From: Acidovorax sp. 107
GTDB lineage: Bacteria > Pseudomonadota > Gammaproteobacteria > Burkholderiales > Burkholderiaceae_C
Direction of reading: 5' to 3'
Assembly: GCF_003058055.1 (NCBI RefSeq)
Contig: NZ_QBTZ01000001.1
Coordinates: 1,924,501 to 1,988,500, forward strand
Length of the DNA: 64,000 nt
In this document: positions 30,905 to 40,789 of the stretch, in pieces
Layout of the letters: each line of letters opens with the position of its first letter
How positions within the stretch are numbered: position 1 is the stretch's first letter
Position numbers and translations under genes: made by a program
The notes under the pieces: generated by a model
What the model saw: only the letters and a program-made list of their open reading frames with translations
The model's database searches: none
What the model was told of the DNA's origin: nothing

Positions 30905-31876
30905 ATGAGCCTGCAACGTCGCGCAATTCTTCTGGCCTGCACCGCCGCTCTGGCTGCGGCATCCGCCACGGCCCAGACCGCCGACTGGCCCACCAAGACC
31001 CTGCGCATCGTGGTGCCCTACCCACCAGGCGGCAGCTCGGACATCATTGCGCGCTCGATCAGCCAGGTGCTGTCCGAGTCGCTCAAGCAAAGCGTGATCG
31101 TCGAGAACAAGCCGGGCGCGAATGGCAACCTGGGCGCCGACTTTGTGGCCAAGGCCGAGCCCGATGGCTACACCATGCTGCTGTGCGATGTGGGTGCACT
31201 GGCCATCAGCCCGTCGGTCTATACCAAGCTGTCATTCGACCCGTCCAAAGACCTGCGTGGCGTGACCATGCTGGCCTACTCGCCCCACCTGCTGGTGGTG
31301 CACCCCTCGGTGCCAGTCAACAACCTCAAGGAGCTGATCGCCTACTCCAAGAAGAACGACCTGAACTTTGCGGTGACGGCCACGGGTAGCGCCCCGCACC
31401 TGGCCGGCGTGGCGCTGGAGCGCGCCAGCGGCGCACGCTGGCAGTACATCCCCTACAAGGGCGGCGTTACCGCGATCCAGGACACCGTGGCGGGCCAGAC
31501 CCAGGTGCTGATGAACGGCATGCTGGCCACCCTGCCCCAGGTACAAAACGGCAAGCTCAAGGTGCTGGGCGTGTCCAAGGCCACCCGCATGCCCCTGCTC
31601 GGTGATGTGCCCACCATCGCCGAGCAAGGCGTGGCGGGCTACGAGTCGGGCACCTGGCAAGGCGTACTGCTGCCTCGCGGCACGCCGGATGCCGTCGTGC
31701 AAAAGCTCAACAAGGCACTCATCACCGCCATCCGCGCGCCCGAGATCCGCTCGCGCCTGGCCGGCCAGGGCGCCGAAGTGGTGACCATGACCTCCACCGA
31801 GCAGGACCAGTTCTTCACCAAGGAACGCGCGCGCTGGGCCAGCGTGGTGAAGGCCGCCAACATCAAGCTCGACTGA
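30905..31876 (+). CDS. Bug-family tripartite tricarboxylate receptor protein
   Basis: Periplasmic binding protein of 323 residues, starting at the ATG after CGGAGACATTCC. The signal peptide covers about residues 1-24 ('LLACTAALAAASATAQ'). Bug hallmarks follow: 'IVVPYPPGGSSDIIARSIS', 'VENKPGANGNLGADFVA' and 'WQYIPYKGGVTAIQDTVAGQ'. The next gene, 42 bases downstream, is kdgD. This makes uptake of a hexarate such as glucarate or galactarate, or a related sugar acid, the likeliest job. No dedicated transporter membrane genes are adjacent. Confidence 0.9.
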   Translation: MSLQRRAILLACTAALAAASATAQTADWPTKTLRIVVPYPPGGSSDIIARSISQVLSESLKQSVIVENKPGANGNLGADFVAKAEPDGYTMLLCDVGALAISPSVYTKLSFDPSKDLRGVTMLAYSPHLLVVHPSVPVNNLKELIAYSKKNDLNFAVTATGSAPHLAGVALERASGARWQYIPYKGGVTAIQDTVAGQTQVLMNGMLATLPQVQNGKLKVLGVSKATRMPLLGDVPTIAEQGVAGYESGTWQGVLLPRGTPDAVVQKLNKALITAIRAPEIRSRLAGQGAEVVTMTSTEQDQFFTKERARWASVVKAANIKLD

Positions 31877-31918
31877 TATCCGGGCTTTCGACCCGCTTCA
31901 TCCACTTTTCTCTTTGCA

Positions 31919-32839
31919 ATGACCACCATGACCCCGCAAGAACTCAAAACCATCATGGGCTCCGGCCTGCTCTCGTTCCCCATCACCGACTTCGACGAGC
32001 AAGGCAACTTCCGCCCCAAGACCTACATCGAGCGCCTGGAGTGGCTCGCCCCCTATGGCGCCAGCGCCCTGTTTGCCGCCGGTGGCACGGGGGAGTACTT
32101 CTCGCTGTCGGGCCCCGAGTACAGCGAGGTCATCAAGACGGCGGTGGAGACCTGCCGGGGCAAGGTGCCCATCATTGCCGGCGCCGGTGGCCCCACCCGC
32201 ACGGCCATTGCCCATGCGCAGGAGGCTGAGCGGCTGGGTGCCCACGGCATCCTGCTGCTGCCGCATTACCTGACCGAGGCAGGCCAGGAAGGCCTGATCG
32301 AGCATGTGGCCCAGGTTTGCAACAGCGTGAAGTTCGGTGTGATCGTCTACAACCGTGACCGCACCAAGCTCACGGCCGAGTCCCTGGCCATCCTGGCCGA
32401 GCGTTGTCCGAACCTGGTGGGGTTCAAGGATGGGGTGGGCAATATCGAGACCATGTCGTCCATCTACATGAAGATGGGGGACCGTTTCTCGTACCTGGGC
32501 GGTCTGCCCACGGCCGAGGTGTATGCAGCCGCCTACAAGGCGCTGGGCACCCCGGTGTATTCGTCGGCCGTCTTCAACTTCATTCCCAAGACGGCGATGG
32601 AGTTCTACCAGGCGGTGGCCAGTGATGACACGGCCACGCAGCACCGGCTGCTCAAGTCGTTCTTCATGCCGTATCTGGCCATCCGCAACCGGGTGGAGGG
32701 TTATGGGGTCTCCATCATCAAGGCGGGGGCACGCATCGTGGGCCATGACGGTGGGCCGGTGCGGGCACCGCTGGTGGACCTCAAGCCCAGCGAGATGGAA
32801 GAGCTCAAGGCGCTGATTGACAAGCTCGGGCCGCAGTAA
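31919..32839 (+). CDS. kdgD: 5-dehydro-4-deoxyglucarate dehydratase
   Basis: Converts 5-keto-4-deoxyglucarate to 2,5-dioxopentanoate (alpha-ketoglutarate semialdehyde), water and CO2 in hexarate catabolism. The 306-residue protein is a DapA-like TIM barrel with the Schiff-base lysine in 'VGFKDG' (about Lys170) and the catalytic tyrosine in 'VIVYNRD' (about Tyr144). The '[10 protein letters not shown]' segment (about 55-64) is typical of this subfamily. A second Met three codons in (31928) is an alternative start. It forms an operon with the Bug receptor upstream and ends at a strong terminator. Downstream steps, such as the semialdehyde dehydrogenase, are not adjacent. Confidence 0.92.
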   Translation: MTTMTPQELKTIMGSGLLSFPITDFDEQGNFRPKTYIERLEWLAPYGASALFAAGGTGEYFSLSGPEYSEVIKTAVETCRGKVPIIAGAGGPTRTAIAHAQEAERLGAHGILLLPHYLTEAGQEGLIEHVAQVCNSVKFGVIVYNRDRTKLTAESLAILAERCPNLVGFKDGVGNIETMSSIYMKMGDRFSYLGGLPTAEVYAAAYKALGTPVYSSAVFNFIPKTAMEFYQAVASDDTATQHRLLKSFFMPYLAIRNRVEGYGVSIIKAGARIVGHDGGPVRAPLVDLKPSEMEELKALIDKLGPQ

Positions 32840-32864
32840 GAACCGGCTGATTCAGGGCCTTTTC

Positions 32865-32894
32865 AGGGCCTGGTTTTCCAGGCCCTCGTTTTTT
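32865..32894 (+). terminator. Rho-independent terminator after kdgD
   Basis: A perfect 9-bp stem, AGGGCCTGG / CCAGGCCCT with a TTTT loop, is followed by CG and six T residues. It lies 25 bases after the kdgD stop. Confidence 0.9.
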
Positions 32895-32997
32895 CCCCAG
32901 TGAAAACCACCACCCCAGGCCCGGCCGTGCACAGGTCCGGGGGCAGTCTTGGCACGCCCATTTCCAGACCCTCAACACAACAACGGAGACAGACAAG

Positions 32998-33462
32998 ATG
33001 TTCAAGCAAATCGTTCTGGCCGCTGCCGCCGCCGTCACCCTTGCCGCACTCGCGGGTTGCGCCACCGGTGCGGCAGCCACCGGCTCCTCAGCGTCGGCCG
33101 AACAAGCCGTGGCAGCCGCCGCAGAAAAGCTGCGCGTGGCCATGATCGACCCCACGCCTGCGGCGCTGACGGCCTTGGTGGCCGACGACCTGAGCTACGG
33201 CCACTCCGGCGGCCGCGTGGACACCAAGGACAGCTTCATCGGCGACCTGATCGCCGGCAAGTCCGACTTTGTGACCATTGCCATCACCGACCAGACCATC
33301 AAGGTCGTGGGCAACACCGCCATCGTGCGCCACACCCTCACGGCTGACACCAACGACGCGGGCAAGCCCGGCAAGGTGCAGATCAAGATCCTGGGCGTGT
33401 GGCAACAGCAAAGCGGCCAGTGGAAACTGCTGGCCCGCCAGGCTGTGCGCGTCGCGGCTTGA
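32998..33462 (+). CDS. NTF2-like (DUF4440) lipoprotein
   Basis: A 154-residue predicted lipoprotein. The signal peptide ends in a lipobox 'LAGC' with the modified cysteine near residue 20. The mature part has the cone-shaped NTF2/SnoaL-like fold pattern: a helix 'AEKLRVAMIDPTPAALTAL', then 'DDLSYGHSGGRVDTKDSFI', and a closing strand 'WQQQSGQWKLLARQAVRV'. Such domains bind small molecules or act as isomerases, but no catalytic set is evident. It is transcribed alone: the kdgD terminator lies upstream and another hairpin follows it. Confidence 0.8.
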   Translation: MFKQIVLAAAAAVTLAALAGCATGAAATGSSASAEQAVAAAAEKLRVAMIDPTPAALTALVADDLSYGHSGGRVDTKDSFIGDLIAGKSDFVTIAITDQTIKVVGNTAIVRHTLTADTNDAGKPGKVQIKILGVWQQQSGQWKLLARQAVRVAA

Positions 33463-33475
33463 TGTAAACACATTG

Positions 33476-33505
33476 GGGCGGCCGTGTGCCGCCCTTCGTA
33501 TTTTT
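33476..33505 (+). terminator. Probable terminator after the NTF2-like lipoprotein gene
   Basis: A 7-bp stem, GGGCGGC / GCCGCCC with a CGTGT loop, is followed by TTCGTATTTTT. The T-tract is interrupted, so termination may be partial. It lies 13 bases after the stop codon. Confidence 0.65.
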
Positions 33506-33527
33506 GGCACTGTTGCCCCACGGAACC

Positions 33528-34496
33528 ATGACCACAGCCACCCGCCACCGCATCCTGCAAATCGGCCGCCTGCCCCTCCCCGCACTGGAGGCCGAACTGG
33601 CAGCCCGGTACGACGTCGCCTGCCTGGCTGACCAGGCCGATCCAGCGGCCTTTCTGGCGGCGCGCGGTGCGGAGTTCACCGGGGTGGTGACCACCGCAGC
33701 CATTGGCCTGAAGGGTGAGGTCATCGCGGCCCTGCCACGCCTTCAGGTCATCAGCAGCTTTGGCGTGGGCTTCGACGCGCTGGACATCGATGCAGCCAAG
33801 GCACGCGGCGTGCAGGTGGGCTACACGCCTGGCGTGCTCAACGACTGTGTGGCCGACATGGCGTTTGCGCTGATGCTGGACGTGTCACGCCATGTGGCCG
33901 CCAGCGACCGTTTTGTGCGCCGTGGCGAATGGCCGAAAGCCCGGTATGCGCTGGGCACCCGCGTATCGGGCAAGCGCCTGGGCATTGTGGGCATGGGCCG
34001 CATCGGCCAGGCCGTGGCCGAGCGTGCGAGCGGGTTTCGCATGGAGGTGGGATACCACAACCGGCGCCCGGCGCAGGGTTGCGCACTGCCCTACTTCGAG
34101 TCGGTGACCGCATTGGCGCAGTGGGCCGACTACCTCGTGCTCACCGTGGCAGGCGGCGCTGCAACGCGCCATCTGGTCAACCGCGATGTGCTGGAGGCCT
34201 TGGGGCCCAATGGCTTTCTCATCAATGTGGCGCGGGGCAGCGTGGTGGACGAGGCGGCACTGATCGACGCGCTGGCCGAGCGCCGCATTGCCGGTGCTGG
34301 GCTGGACGTGTTTGAGAATGAACCCACCGTACCCGCCGCACTGATGGCGCTGGACAACGTGGTGCTGACACCGCACACCGCCAGCGCCACGCATGAAACC
34401 CGGCGCGCCATGGCCGACCTGGTGCTGGAGAATCTGGAATCCTTCTTTGCAACCGGCGCCGTGCGGACGCCGGTGCCGGGCACGCCGGGCGCCTGA
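33528..34496 (+). CDS. D-2-hydroxyacid dehydrogenase (hydroxypyruvate/glyoxylate reductase-like)
   Basis: NAD(P)H-dependent reductase of 2-oxo acids, 322 residues from the ATG at 33528. The Rossmann motif is 'GIVGMGRIGQAVAE' (about residues 148-161). Catalytic residues of the family are visible: Arg in 'NVARGSVVDE' (about 236), Glu in 'DVFENEP' (about 265) and His in 'LTPHTASATHE' (about 283). The 'PGVLNDCVADMAFALML' segment points to the hydroxypyruvate/glyoxylate reductase side of the family. The true substrate is not fixed by sequence. It is not clearly in an operon; a hairpin precedes it and a convergent peptidase gene follows. Confidence 0.88.
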   Translation: MTTATRHRILQIGRLPLPALEAELAARYDVACLADQADPAAFLAARGAEFTGVVTTAAIGLKGEVIAALPRLQVISSFGVGFDALDIDAAKARGVQVGYTPGVLNDCVADMAFALMLDVSRHVAASDRFVRRGEWPKARYALGTRVSGKRLGIVGMGRIGQAVAERASGFRMEVGYHNRRPAQGCALPYFESVTALAQWADYLVLTVAGGAATRHLVNRDVLEALGPNGFLINVARGSVVDEAALIDALAERRIAGAGLDVFENEPTVPAALMALDNVVLTPHTASATHETRRAMADLVLENLESFFATGAVRTPVPGTPGA

Positions 34497-34561
34497 GCCC
34501 GCCGCTGCGCCCTGTGTAACGCTGCTGCCCTCACAGGGAGGGCATGGGGCAGCTCAGCGTG

Positions 34562-35863
34562 TCACTTCACGCGGTCGCGCGAGATGTCCATGATCATGCG
34601 CGTGGCCAGGTACAGGCGCGGCACGATGGTGTTGATCTGCACGTACTCCGCATCGTTGGAGTGCGCGCCGTAGCCCGACAGGCCCATGCCCTCCACCACC
34701 GCGCCCTTGGTCTTGAGCGCCGCAAACGCTGCATCGGTGCCACCGCCCGTGGCTTTCTCCACCACGTTGATCGACATGCCCAGCTCCTGGTAGATGACCT
34801 TGCCGTAGCCCGCCACGCGGCGGGATGCGTCGCTGGCCTCCAGCGGCGGGCGGCGCACTTCAAACTTCACATCCACCTTGGAGGCAGGCAGCAGCTTGCT
34901 CTTGACCTTCTCTTGCAGGCTTTTTTCCAGCCCGTCAAAGTCCGCCACACGCAGCGCACGCGCATCGGCCTGGGCGGTGGCCTCGGCCGGGATCACGTTG
35001 CGGTTGGTGCCCGCCTTGGACACCGTCCAGTTCAGCTTGAGACCCTCGTCGGTCTTGGACAAATCCTTCATCTGCAGCAGCTGGTGCGACAACTCGTAGA
35101 GTGCATTCACGCCGTCTTCGGGCTTGGCCCCAGCGTGCGACGCCTTCCCCTGCACCGTGAGGTAGGCCGCCCCAATCCCGCTGGTGGCCAGGCGCAGCGT
35201 TCCGTCGGTGCCGCCACCTTCGAAGGAGAACACCACGTCTTGCTCAGCCGCCACGCGGGTGATGGTGCTGCGCCAGCCGGGCGAGCTGATTTCCTCGTCG
35301 CCGTTGATCAACACGGTGAGCGTGCCGTAGTCCTTGAAATTGAGCTTTTGCAGCAAGGCCACGGTGTGGATGATGAGCGCGATGCCCTGCTTGTCGTCCG
35401 AGATGCCCAGGCCATAGGCCTTGTCGCCATCGATGCGGAAAGGCTGGCCTTTGAGCATGCCCTTCAGGTACACGGTATCCATGTGCGCGATGAGCATGAT
35501 CTTCTTGCTGCCCGTGCCTTTGAACACGGCTTGCACCGCGGGGCCCACCTTCTCCGGGGTGTCGTCCAGGCGGTAGATATCGCTGGTCTGCAGCACGTCC
35601 ACCGTGCCGCCCAGTTGCTTGAGCTGGCTGGCAATGCGCTCGGCAATCTGGTTCAGACCCTCGATGTCCTTGCTGCCTGACTCGATGTGCACCAGGTCAC
35701 GCAGGGTGTCGAGCAGGGGTTGCTGCTCCTTCTGGGCCAGCGCATGGACATCGGCCACGGGCGCAGCCTGGGCCACGGCGGCGGCAAATGCCAGCGCCAG
35801 CGAGGCCATCAGGGGGCGGACAAAAGAAGGGGCTGAATGCGGGCGGCGCAGCGAGTGGTGCAT
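34562..35863 (-). CDS. Exported M20-family metallopeptidase (carboxypeptidase G2-like)
   Basis: Zinc-dependent exopeptidase of 433 residues from the ATG at 35863. A signal peptide (about residues 1-34, ending 'AAAVAQA') directs it to the periplasm. Metal-site segments of the M20 family are present: 'LIAHMDTVYL' (His/Asp, about 125), 'GISDDKQG' (Asp, about 157), 'NGDEEISSPG' (Glu pair, about 191) and 'GLSGYGAHSNDAEYV' near the C-terminus with the last His ligand. The layout matches CPG2-like glutamate carboxypeptidases with a central dimerisation domain. Three upstream in-frame starts give longer versions but would displace the signal peptide. The LysR gene just upstream is co-directional. Confidence 0.88.
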   Translation of the reverse strand: MHHSLRRPHSAPSFVRPLMASLALAFAAAVAQAAPVADVHALAQKEQQPLLDTLRDLVHIESGSKDIEGLNQIAERIASQLKQLGGTVDVLQTSDIYRLDDTPEKVGPAVQAVFKGTGSKKIMLIAHMDTVYLKGMLKGQPFRIDGDKAYGLGISDDKQGIALIIHTVALLQKLNFKDYGTLTVLINGDEEISSPGWRSTITRVAAEQDVVFSFEGGGTDGTLRLATSGIGAAYLTVQGKASHAGAKPEDGVNALYELSHQLLQMKDLSKTDEGLKLNWTVSKAGTNRNVIPAEATAQADARALRVADFDGLEKSLQEKVKSKLLPASKVDVKFEVRRPPLEASDASRRVAGYGKVIYQELGMSINVVEKATGGGTDAAFAALKTKGAVVEGMGLSGYGAHSNDAEYVQINTIVPRLYLATRMIMDISRDRVK

Positions 35864-35974
35864 GGTGCAAAGGCTCGGTGAAGGGATGAGGAAAGCGATT
35901 ATGGAGTCTTGCAACGTCGATTTCAAACAACAAGCCTTCTTGCAATTTTTCAGTCAGCACCTGCAGTGTCGGCC

Positions 35975-36847
35975 TCAGCCCGCAGGCGCAAACACCTCGG
36001 GCCCCAGCCGTGACTTGCGGCCCCTGGGTTCAAACAGCCACATGCCATACAGCGGCAGGGATTCCGCCAGCCGCAGGGGCGCCACCAGCGTGGACGTACC
36101 GCCCAACAACGCAGGGTGCGGCACAACAGCCAGCAGGTCGGACTGCGCCACCAGGTGCAGCAGGCTGGCAAAGTCGGGGCAGCGCACGGACATCTTGGGG
36201 GCGGGCATGCGGCGCACGCGGTGCGCTTCCGTCAACACATCCACCGGCCCGCTGACGCTGGGCCCCACACAGGCCCACGCAGCGCCCTGCAGTTGCACCA
36301 GCGACTGGGCCCGGGCCAATGGGTGGCCTTTGCGCGCATAGACCTGGGGGTGCAGCTCGTACAGGGGCCGCTCCACCACGTCGGGGTGCACAAACTTGCG
36401 CGGCTTGGGGGCGATGACCGCATCAAAGCGCCGCTGCAGCAGGCCTTCCAGCAGGCTACCCTCATCCGCCGTCGCCATCTCCAGGGAGCGCCGGGCGCTG
36501 GGCAAACACCAGCAGGCATACAGCAGCGGGCCGCAGACCAGCGCTGCTGAAGACGTGAGCCCCACCCGCAGCCGATGCCGGTCTGGCGCAGCCGCCGAAG
36601 CGCGGGGCAGTGCCTCCACCCCTTGTGCCAGCGGCAGCGCCTGCGCGGCCACGGCCCGGGCCAGGTCGGTGGGCACATGGCGGCGCCCTTCGCGCACCAG
36701 CAAGGGTTGCGCAAAGTGGGCTTGCAGTGCTTTCATGCCATGGCTGATCGCGGGCTGCGACACGCCGCAGGCTTTGGCCGCCATGGCGAACGAGCCATGA
36801 TCGATGACCGCATGGAGGTATTGCAGATAGCGCAGATACATAAACAC
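35975..36847 (-). CDS. LysR-family transcription regulator
   Basis: A 290-residue LysR protein with an N-terminal winged helix ('GSFAMAAKACGVSQPAISHGMKALQAHF', about residues 17-44) and an effector-binding domain from about residue 90. It is 111 bases upstream of and co-directional with the M20 peptidase gene. It is divergent from the small NTF2-like gene, with 91 bases between the starts. The usual LysR arrangement suggests it regulates that divergent gene, itself, or both. The inducer is unknown. Confidence 0.85.
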   Translation of the reverse strand: MFMYLRYLQYLHAVIDHGSFAMAAKACGVSQPAISHGMKALQAHFAQPLLVREGRRHVPTDLARAVAAQALPLAQGVEALPRASAAAPDRHRLRVGLTSSAALVCGPLLYACWCLPSARRSLEMATADEGSLLEGLLQRRFDAVIAPKPRKFVHPDVVERPLYELHPQVYARKGHPLARAQSLVQLQGAAWACVGPSVSGPVDVLTEAHRVRRMPAPKMSVRCPDFASLLHLVAQSDLLAVVPHPALLGGTSTLVAPLRLAESLPLYGMWLFEPRGRKSRLGPEVFAPAG

Positions 36848-36938
36848 CTTTTATGTATAAGCCACCATTGTCTCTTGTCGCGCGGCGCGGACTTGGCGAA
36901 GCTACGCACTCCACTCCACGACCTTTGCAACGCCGCAT

Positions 36939-37346
36939 ATGAGCCCTACCCCCATCGACACCGTCCTCACCTACCTCGCCCACCTGCACGCCAGCCATAC
37001 CGACGGGCTGATCGCCTGCTTTGAAGACGATGGCGTGGTGCACTCGCCCTTTCTGGGCACTATGCGTGCGAGCGACTTTTTCAAAAAGCTCGCCCAGGCC
37101 TCCAGCGGCAGCGTGATCACGGTGCTGGATCTGTTTGCCTCCGCGCAGCCCAGCCAGGATGGATCGGTGCGCGTGGCAGCCTACTTCCGCTACGACTGGA
37201 CCTTGAACGACGGCCGCGAGGTGACGTTCACTTGCGTGGACGTGTTCACGTTCGACGCGGGCAGCACGCGCATCCGCGACATGAACATCGTCTACGACAC
37301 CCACCCACTGCGCGAAGAGGTGGGCGACAAGTACGCGCCGGACTAG
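36939..37346 (+). CDS. SnoaL/NTF2-like protein
   Basis: A cytoplasmic 135-residue protein of the NTF2-like fold. It begins 'YLAHLHASHTDGLIACFEDD', has 'GVVHSPFLGTMRASDFF' and strands 'VRVAAYFRYDWTLNDGREV' and 'FTCVDVFTFD', the arrangement seen in SnoaL and ketosteroid-isomerase relatives. The Asp/Glu pair near residue 28 resembles a catalytic position, but the substrate cannot be predicted. It is divergent from a LysR gene and its stop is one base short of the metR stop, so the two transcripts converge with no spacer. Confidence 0.78.
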   Translation: MSPTPIDTVLTYLAHLHASHTDGLIACFEDDGVVHSPFLGTMRASDFFKKLAQASSGSVITVLDLFASAQPSQDGSVRVAAYFRYDWTLNDGREVTFTCVDVFTFDAGSTRIRDMNIVYDTHPLREEVGDKYAPD

Positions 37347-37347
37347 G

Positions 37348-38274
37348 CTACAAAAGTTCTACGCCCTTGAGCGTCACAAAGCTCGTCTCGCGCGTCACCT
37401 GAACAAAGTCCTGCAGGTACGGCTTGGCAGACAGGCTGGGCAGGCACGCGGCATGCAGCTCACCGCGCAAGCCCTTATCACCAATAGGCCGCGCCGTCAC
37501 ATACCCCCGGTCCAGGTAGCTCTGCACCGCCCACAGCGGCAGCGCCGCCACGCCGCGCCCGCTGGCCACCAGTTGCAGCATGGCCACTGTCAGCTCGGTG
37601 GTGCGGCGCGGGGGGCGTACCCCCGCGGGCTCCAGCACCTGGCGGATCAGGTCCAGCATTTCGTCGGGCACGGGGTAGGTGATGATGGTCTGGTCGGCAA
37701 AGTCCTGCGCCACCAGATGCGGCTTGGCCACCAGTGGGTGCGTGTTGGCCAGCAGCGCGCGGATTTCAAACCCAAACAGCGCGTGGCAGTCCACGCCCGC
37801 CTCGTCACCATCCACCTCCGACACGATGGCCACATCGGCCCGGCCTTGGTGCAGCAGGCCCACCGGGTCGGCATGGAAGCCGCTCACGATGTCCAGCTCC
37901 ACCTCAGGCCAGCGGGTGCGAAACGCGTCCATGGCGGGCATCAGCCAGTCAAAGCAGGTGTGGCATTCCACCGCAATGCGCATCTGCCCGCCCTGCCCCA
38001 GCACCAGGCGCGCGATGTCGCGCTCGGTCCCTTCCACCTGCGGCAGCACGGCGTCGGCCAGCGCCAGCAGGCGTTCGCCCACAGCGGTGAACTGCGGCGG
38101 CACCGATTTGCGCTCAAACAGCGGCTGGCCGTAGCGGTCTTCCAGCAGCTTGATCTGGTGCGACAGCGCGGACTGGGTGAGGTTGAGCAAGTGCGCGGCC
38201 CGCACCAGACTGCCGCTGTCGCGCAGGGCGACCAGCGTGCGCAGGTGGCGCACTTCCAGGATCGACTGGTTCAT
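37348..38274 (-). CDS. metR: Methionine biosynthesis activator MetR
   Basis: LysR-family activator of metE and related genes, using homocysteine as co-effector in known members. The 308-residue protein has the N-terminal winged helix ('SGSLVRAAHLLNLTQSALSHQI', about residues 20-41). It carries the MetR-characteristic 'VECHTCFDWLMPAMDAFR' (about 101-118). It is divergent from metE across a 108-base AT-rich gap, the classic metR/metE arrangement. Convergent with the SnoaL-like gene. Confidence 0.93.
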   Translation of the reverse strand: MNQSILEVRHLRTLVALRDSGSLVRAAHLLNLTQSALSHQIKLLEDRYGQPLFERKSVPPQFTAVGERLLALADAVLPQVEGTERDIARLVLGQGGQMRIAVECHTCFDWLMPAMDAFRTRWPEVELDIVSGFHADPVGLLHQGRADVAIVSEVDGDEAGVDCHALFGFEIRALLANTHPLVAKPHLVAQDFADQTIITYPVPDEMLDLIRQVLEPAGVRPPRRTTELTVAMLQLVASGRGVAALPLWAVQSYLDRGYVTARPIGDKGLRGELHAACLPSLSAKPYLQDFVQVTRETSFVTLKGVELL

Positions 38275-38320
38275 TATTAATTTTCAAGTTGATCGACTAA
38301 AACTTTCGTTTGAATAATAA
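38273..38320. promoter_or_regulatory. metR-metE divergent operator candidate
   Basis: This AT-rich spacer holds an imperfect inverted repeat, ATTATTAATTTTCAA (38273-38287) and TTTGAATAATAA (38309-38320), about 21 bases apart. TTCAA/TTGAA half-sites recall the TGAA-N5-TTCA consensus of MetR sites, though the spacing differs. Binding by MetR is inferred. The metE ATG follows 63 bases on, with an AAGAAGGAAA Shine-Dalgarno. Confidence 0.45.
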
Positions 38321-38382
38321 ACGAGCCCGCGCGACCATTGGTGCCTTCATTGCATTGCTCTATTCAGAAGAAGGAAATCACC

Positions 38383-40776
38383 ATGTCGCTCGCCGCAGTT
38401 GCCGTAACCGCCGCCACCCGCCGCCCCGTGCTCACGCACACCCTGGGCTTTCCGCGCATGGGGTCGCAACGCGCGCTGAAATTCGCGCTCGAATCCTTCT
38501 GGCGGGGCGACAGCACCGAGGCCGAGCTGCAGTCCACCGCCGCCCAGTTGCGCCAGCAACACTGGCAGGCGCAGGCCGATGCGGGCCTGGGCTATGCCAC
38601 GGTGGGCGACTTTGCGCTGTACGACCATGTGGCCAACCACATCCAGCTGCTGGGCTGCGAACCTGCGCGTTTTGGCTTTGACGCCCAAGCGCCTGAGCTG
38701 GCCCGCTACTTTGCGATGGCGCGGGGCGTGTCGGCCCACGCCACCGACGACCACCAAGGCTGCAGCGCCGGTTGCCAAGCAAAGCACCCCACTGCAGGCC
38801 AGCCCGCACTGGAGATGACCAAGTGGTTTGACACCAACTACCACTACCTCGTGCCCGAGTTCAGCGCCCACACCCAGTTCCACCTGGCCAGCGAGCGCCT
38901 GTTTGCCGAAGTGGCCGAGGCCCAGGCGCTGGGCCACCGCGTCAAGGCCGTGCTACTGGGACCGCTGAGCTTCTTGTGGCTGGGCAAATCCAAAACGGCG
39001 GGCTTTGACCGCTTCAGCCAGCTGGAGTCACTGCTGCCGGTGTACGAAACCGTGCTGGCGCGCCTGAAGGCGCAGGGTGTGGAATGGGTGCAGATCGACG
39101 AGCCCATCCTGGGCCTGGACCTGCCCGATGCGTGGCGTCATGCCTTTGAGCCCAGCTACTGGCAACTGGCCCGCAGCGCGCCCAAGCTGCTGCTGGCCAC
39201 CTACTTCTCGCCGCTGGCCGAAAACCTGCGCCTGGCCTGCCAGCTGCCTGTGGCGGGCCTGCATGTGGATGCCGTGCGTGCGCCCGACGAGCTGGTGGGC
39301 GTGGCCGACTGGCTGCCCTCGCACAAGCTGCTGTCGGTGGGCATCGTGGACGGCCGCAACATCTGGCGCACCGACCTGGATGCGGCGCTGCAAAAGCTGC
39401 GCCCCGTGGCCGACAAGCACCAGGGCGAGCTGTGGCTGGCGCCATCGTGCTCGCTACTGCATGTGCCGTTCAGTCTGCAGGCCGAGACGCAGCTGGACGC
39501 CGAGGTGAAGTCCTGGTTGGCGTTTGCGGTGGAAAAGCTGGATGAACTGCGGGTTCTATCCACCGCCTTGTCGCAAGGCGAAGCGGCCGTGGATGACGAA
39601 CTGCACGCAGCCCGCACTGCCTTGGCAGCCCGCCGCGCCAGCCCGCGTGTGCATCGCGCCACCGTGGCCGCACGCATTGCCGCCGCCGCACCGGGCGCCG
39701 ACCAGCGTGCCAGCGCCTTCCCCGCCCGGCAAAAGGCCCAGCGCACACGGCTCAAGCTGCCGCTGCTGCCCACCACCACCATCGGCTCGTTCCCGCAGAC
39801 GGCAGAGATCCGCGCGGCCCGTGCCGCCTTCAAGCGCGGGGCACTGGATGCCGGCCACTACCAACAAAAGATGGAAGCGGAAATTGCCCTGGCCGTGCAC
39901 AAGCAGGAAGCGCTGGGCATTGACGTGCTGGTGCATGGTGAGGCCGAGCGCAACGACATGGTCGAATACTTTGGCGAGCAGCTTGACGGCTTTGCCTTCA
40001 CCGCCAACGGCTGGGTGCAAAGCTATGGCTCGCGCTGCGTGAAGCCGCCCATCATCTATGGCGACGTAGCCCGCCCCGCCCCCATGACGGTGGCCTGGAC
40101 GCAATACGCCCAGAGCCTGACCGCCAAGCCCATGAAGGGCATGCTCACCGGCCCCATCACCATCCTGCAGTGGAGCTTTGTGCGTGACGACCAGCCCCGC
40201 GCCACCACAGCCGACCAGATCGCCTGGGCGATCCGCGACGAGGTGTGTGACTTGGAGGCAGCAGGCATCGCCATCATCCAGATCGACGAGCCCGCCATCC
40301 GCGAAGGCCTGCCGCTGCGCCGCGCGGGGTGGAAGAGCTATCTGGACCGCGCCACGCGCGCCTTCCGCATCAGTGCCAGCGGCGTGCGCAACGAGACGCA
40401 GATCCACACCCACATGTGCTACAGCGAGTTCAACGACATCCTGCCCGCCATCGCGGCCATGGACGCCGATGTGATCACGATTGAAACGAGCCGCTCGGAC
40501 ATGGAGCTATTGCAAGGCTTCGGTGATTTCCACTACCCCAACGAGATCGGCCCCGGCGTGTACGACATCCACTCACCCCGCGTGCCCGGCGTGCAGGAGA
40601 TGGCCGCGCTGCTGGAGAAAGCCGCCGAGGTCGTGCCCGTGGAACACCTGTGGGTGAACCCCGACTGCGGCCTCAAAACCCGGGGCTGGCCCGAGACCGA
40701 GGCCGCGCTGCGCCACATGGTGCAGGCGGCGCAGGCCGTGCGTGAGCGGTTGCTGGAAGAAGCTGCGCTGGCCTGA
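38383..40776 (+). CDS. metE: Cobalamin-independent methionine synthase MetE
   Basis: Transfers a methyl group from 5-methyltetrahydropteroyl-triglutamate to homocysteine, the last step of methionine synthesis. The 797-residue length and double-barrel layout match MetE. The N-terminal barrel starts '[20 protein letters not shown]'. The C-terminal barrel begins near '[14 protein letters not shown]' and holds the zinc-binding residues in '[11 protein letters not shown]' (His and Cys, about 680) and '[11 protein letters not shown]' (Cys, about 765). The ATG at 38383 has a good Shine-Dalgarno, AAGAAGGAAATCACC. It is divergent from metR, its probable activator. Confidence 0.97.
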   Translation: MSLAAVAVTAATRRPVLTHTLGFPRMGSQRALKFALESFWRGDSTEAELQSTAAQLRQQHWQAQADAGLGYATVGDFALYDHVANHIQLLGCEPARFGFDAQAPELARYFAMARGVSAHATDDHQGCSAGCQAKHPTAGQPALEMTKWFDTNYHYLVPEFSAHTQFHLASERLFAEVAEAQALGHRVKAVLLGPLSFLWLGKSKTAGFDRFSQLESLLPVYETVLARLKAQGVEWVQIDEPILGLDLPDAWRHAFEPSYWQLARSAPKLLLATYFSPLAENLRLACQLPVAGLHVDAVRAPDELVGVADWLPSHKLLSVGIVDGRNIWRTDLDAALQKLRPVADKHQGELWLAPSCSLLHVPFSLQAETQLDAEVKSWLAFAVEKLDELRVLSTALSQGEAAVDDELHAARTALAARRASPRVHRATVAARIAAAAPGADQRASAFPARQKAQRTRLKLPLLPTTTIGSFPQTAEIRAARAAFKRGALDAGHYQQKMEAEIALAVHKQEALGIDVLVHGEAERNDMVEYFGEQLDGFAFTANGWVQSYGSRCVKPPIIYGDVARPAPMTVAWTQYAQSLTAKPMKGMLTGPITILQWSFVRDDQPRATTADQIAWAIRDEVCDLEAAGIAIIQIDEPAIREGLPLRRAGWKSYLDRATRAFRISASGVRNETQIHTHMCYSEFNDILPAIAAMDADVITIETSRSDMELLQGFGDFHYPNEIGPGVYDIHSPRVPGVQEMAALLEKAAEVVPVEHLWVNPDCGLKTRGWPETEAALRHMVQAAQAVRERLLEEAALA

Positions 40777-40789
40777 CCGCGTCCGAAAC

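Noticed and set aside
37346..37365. GGCTACAAAAGTTCTACG near the metR stop as another repeat copy
   Set aside because: It has a loosely similar shape to the repeat's right end but lacks the AGCTATC core and encodes the metR C-terminus normally.
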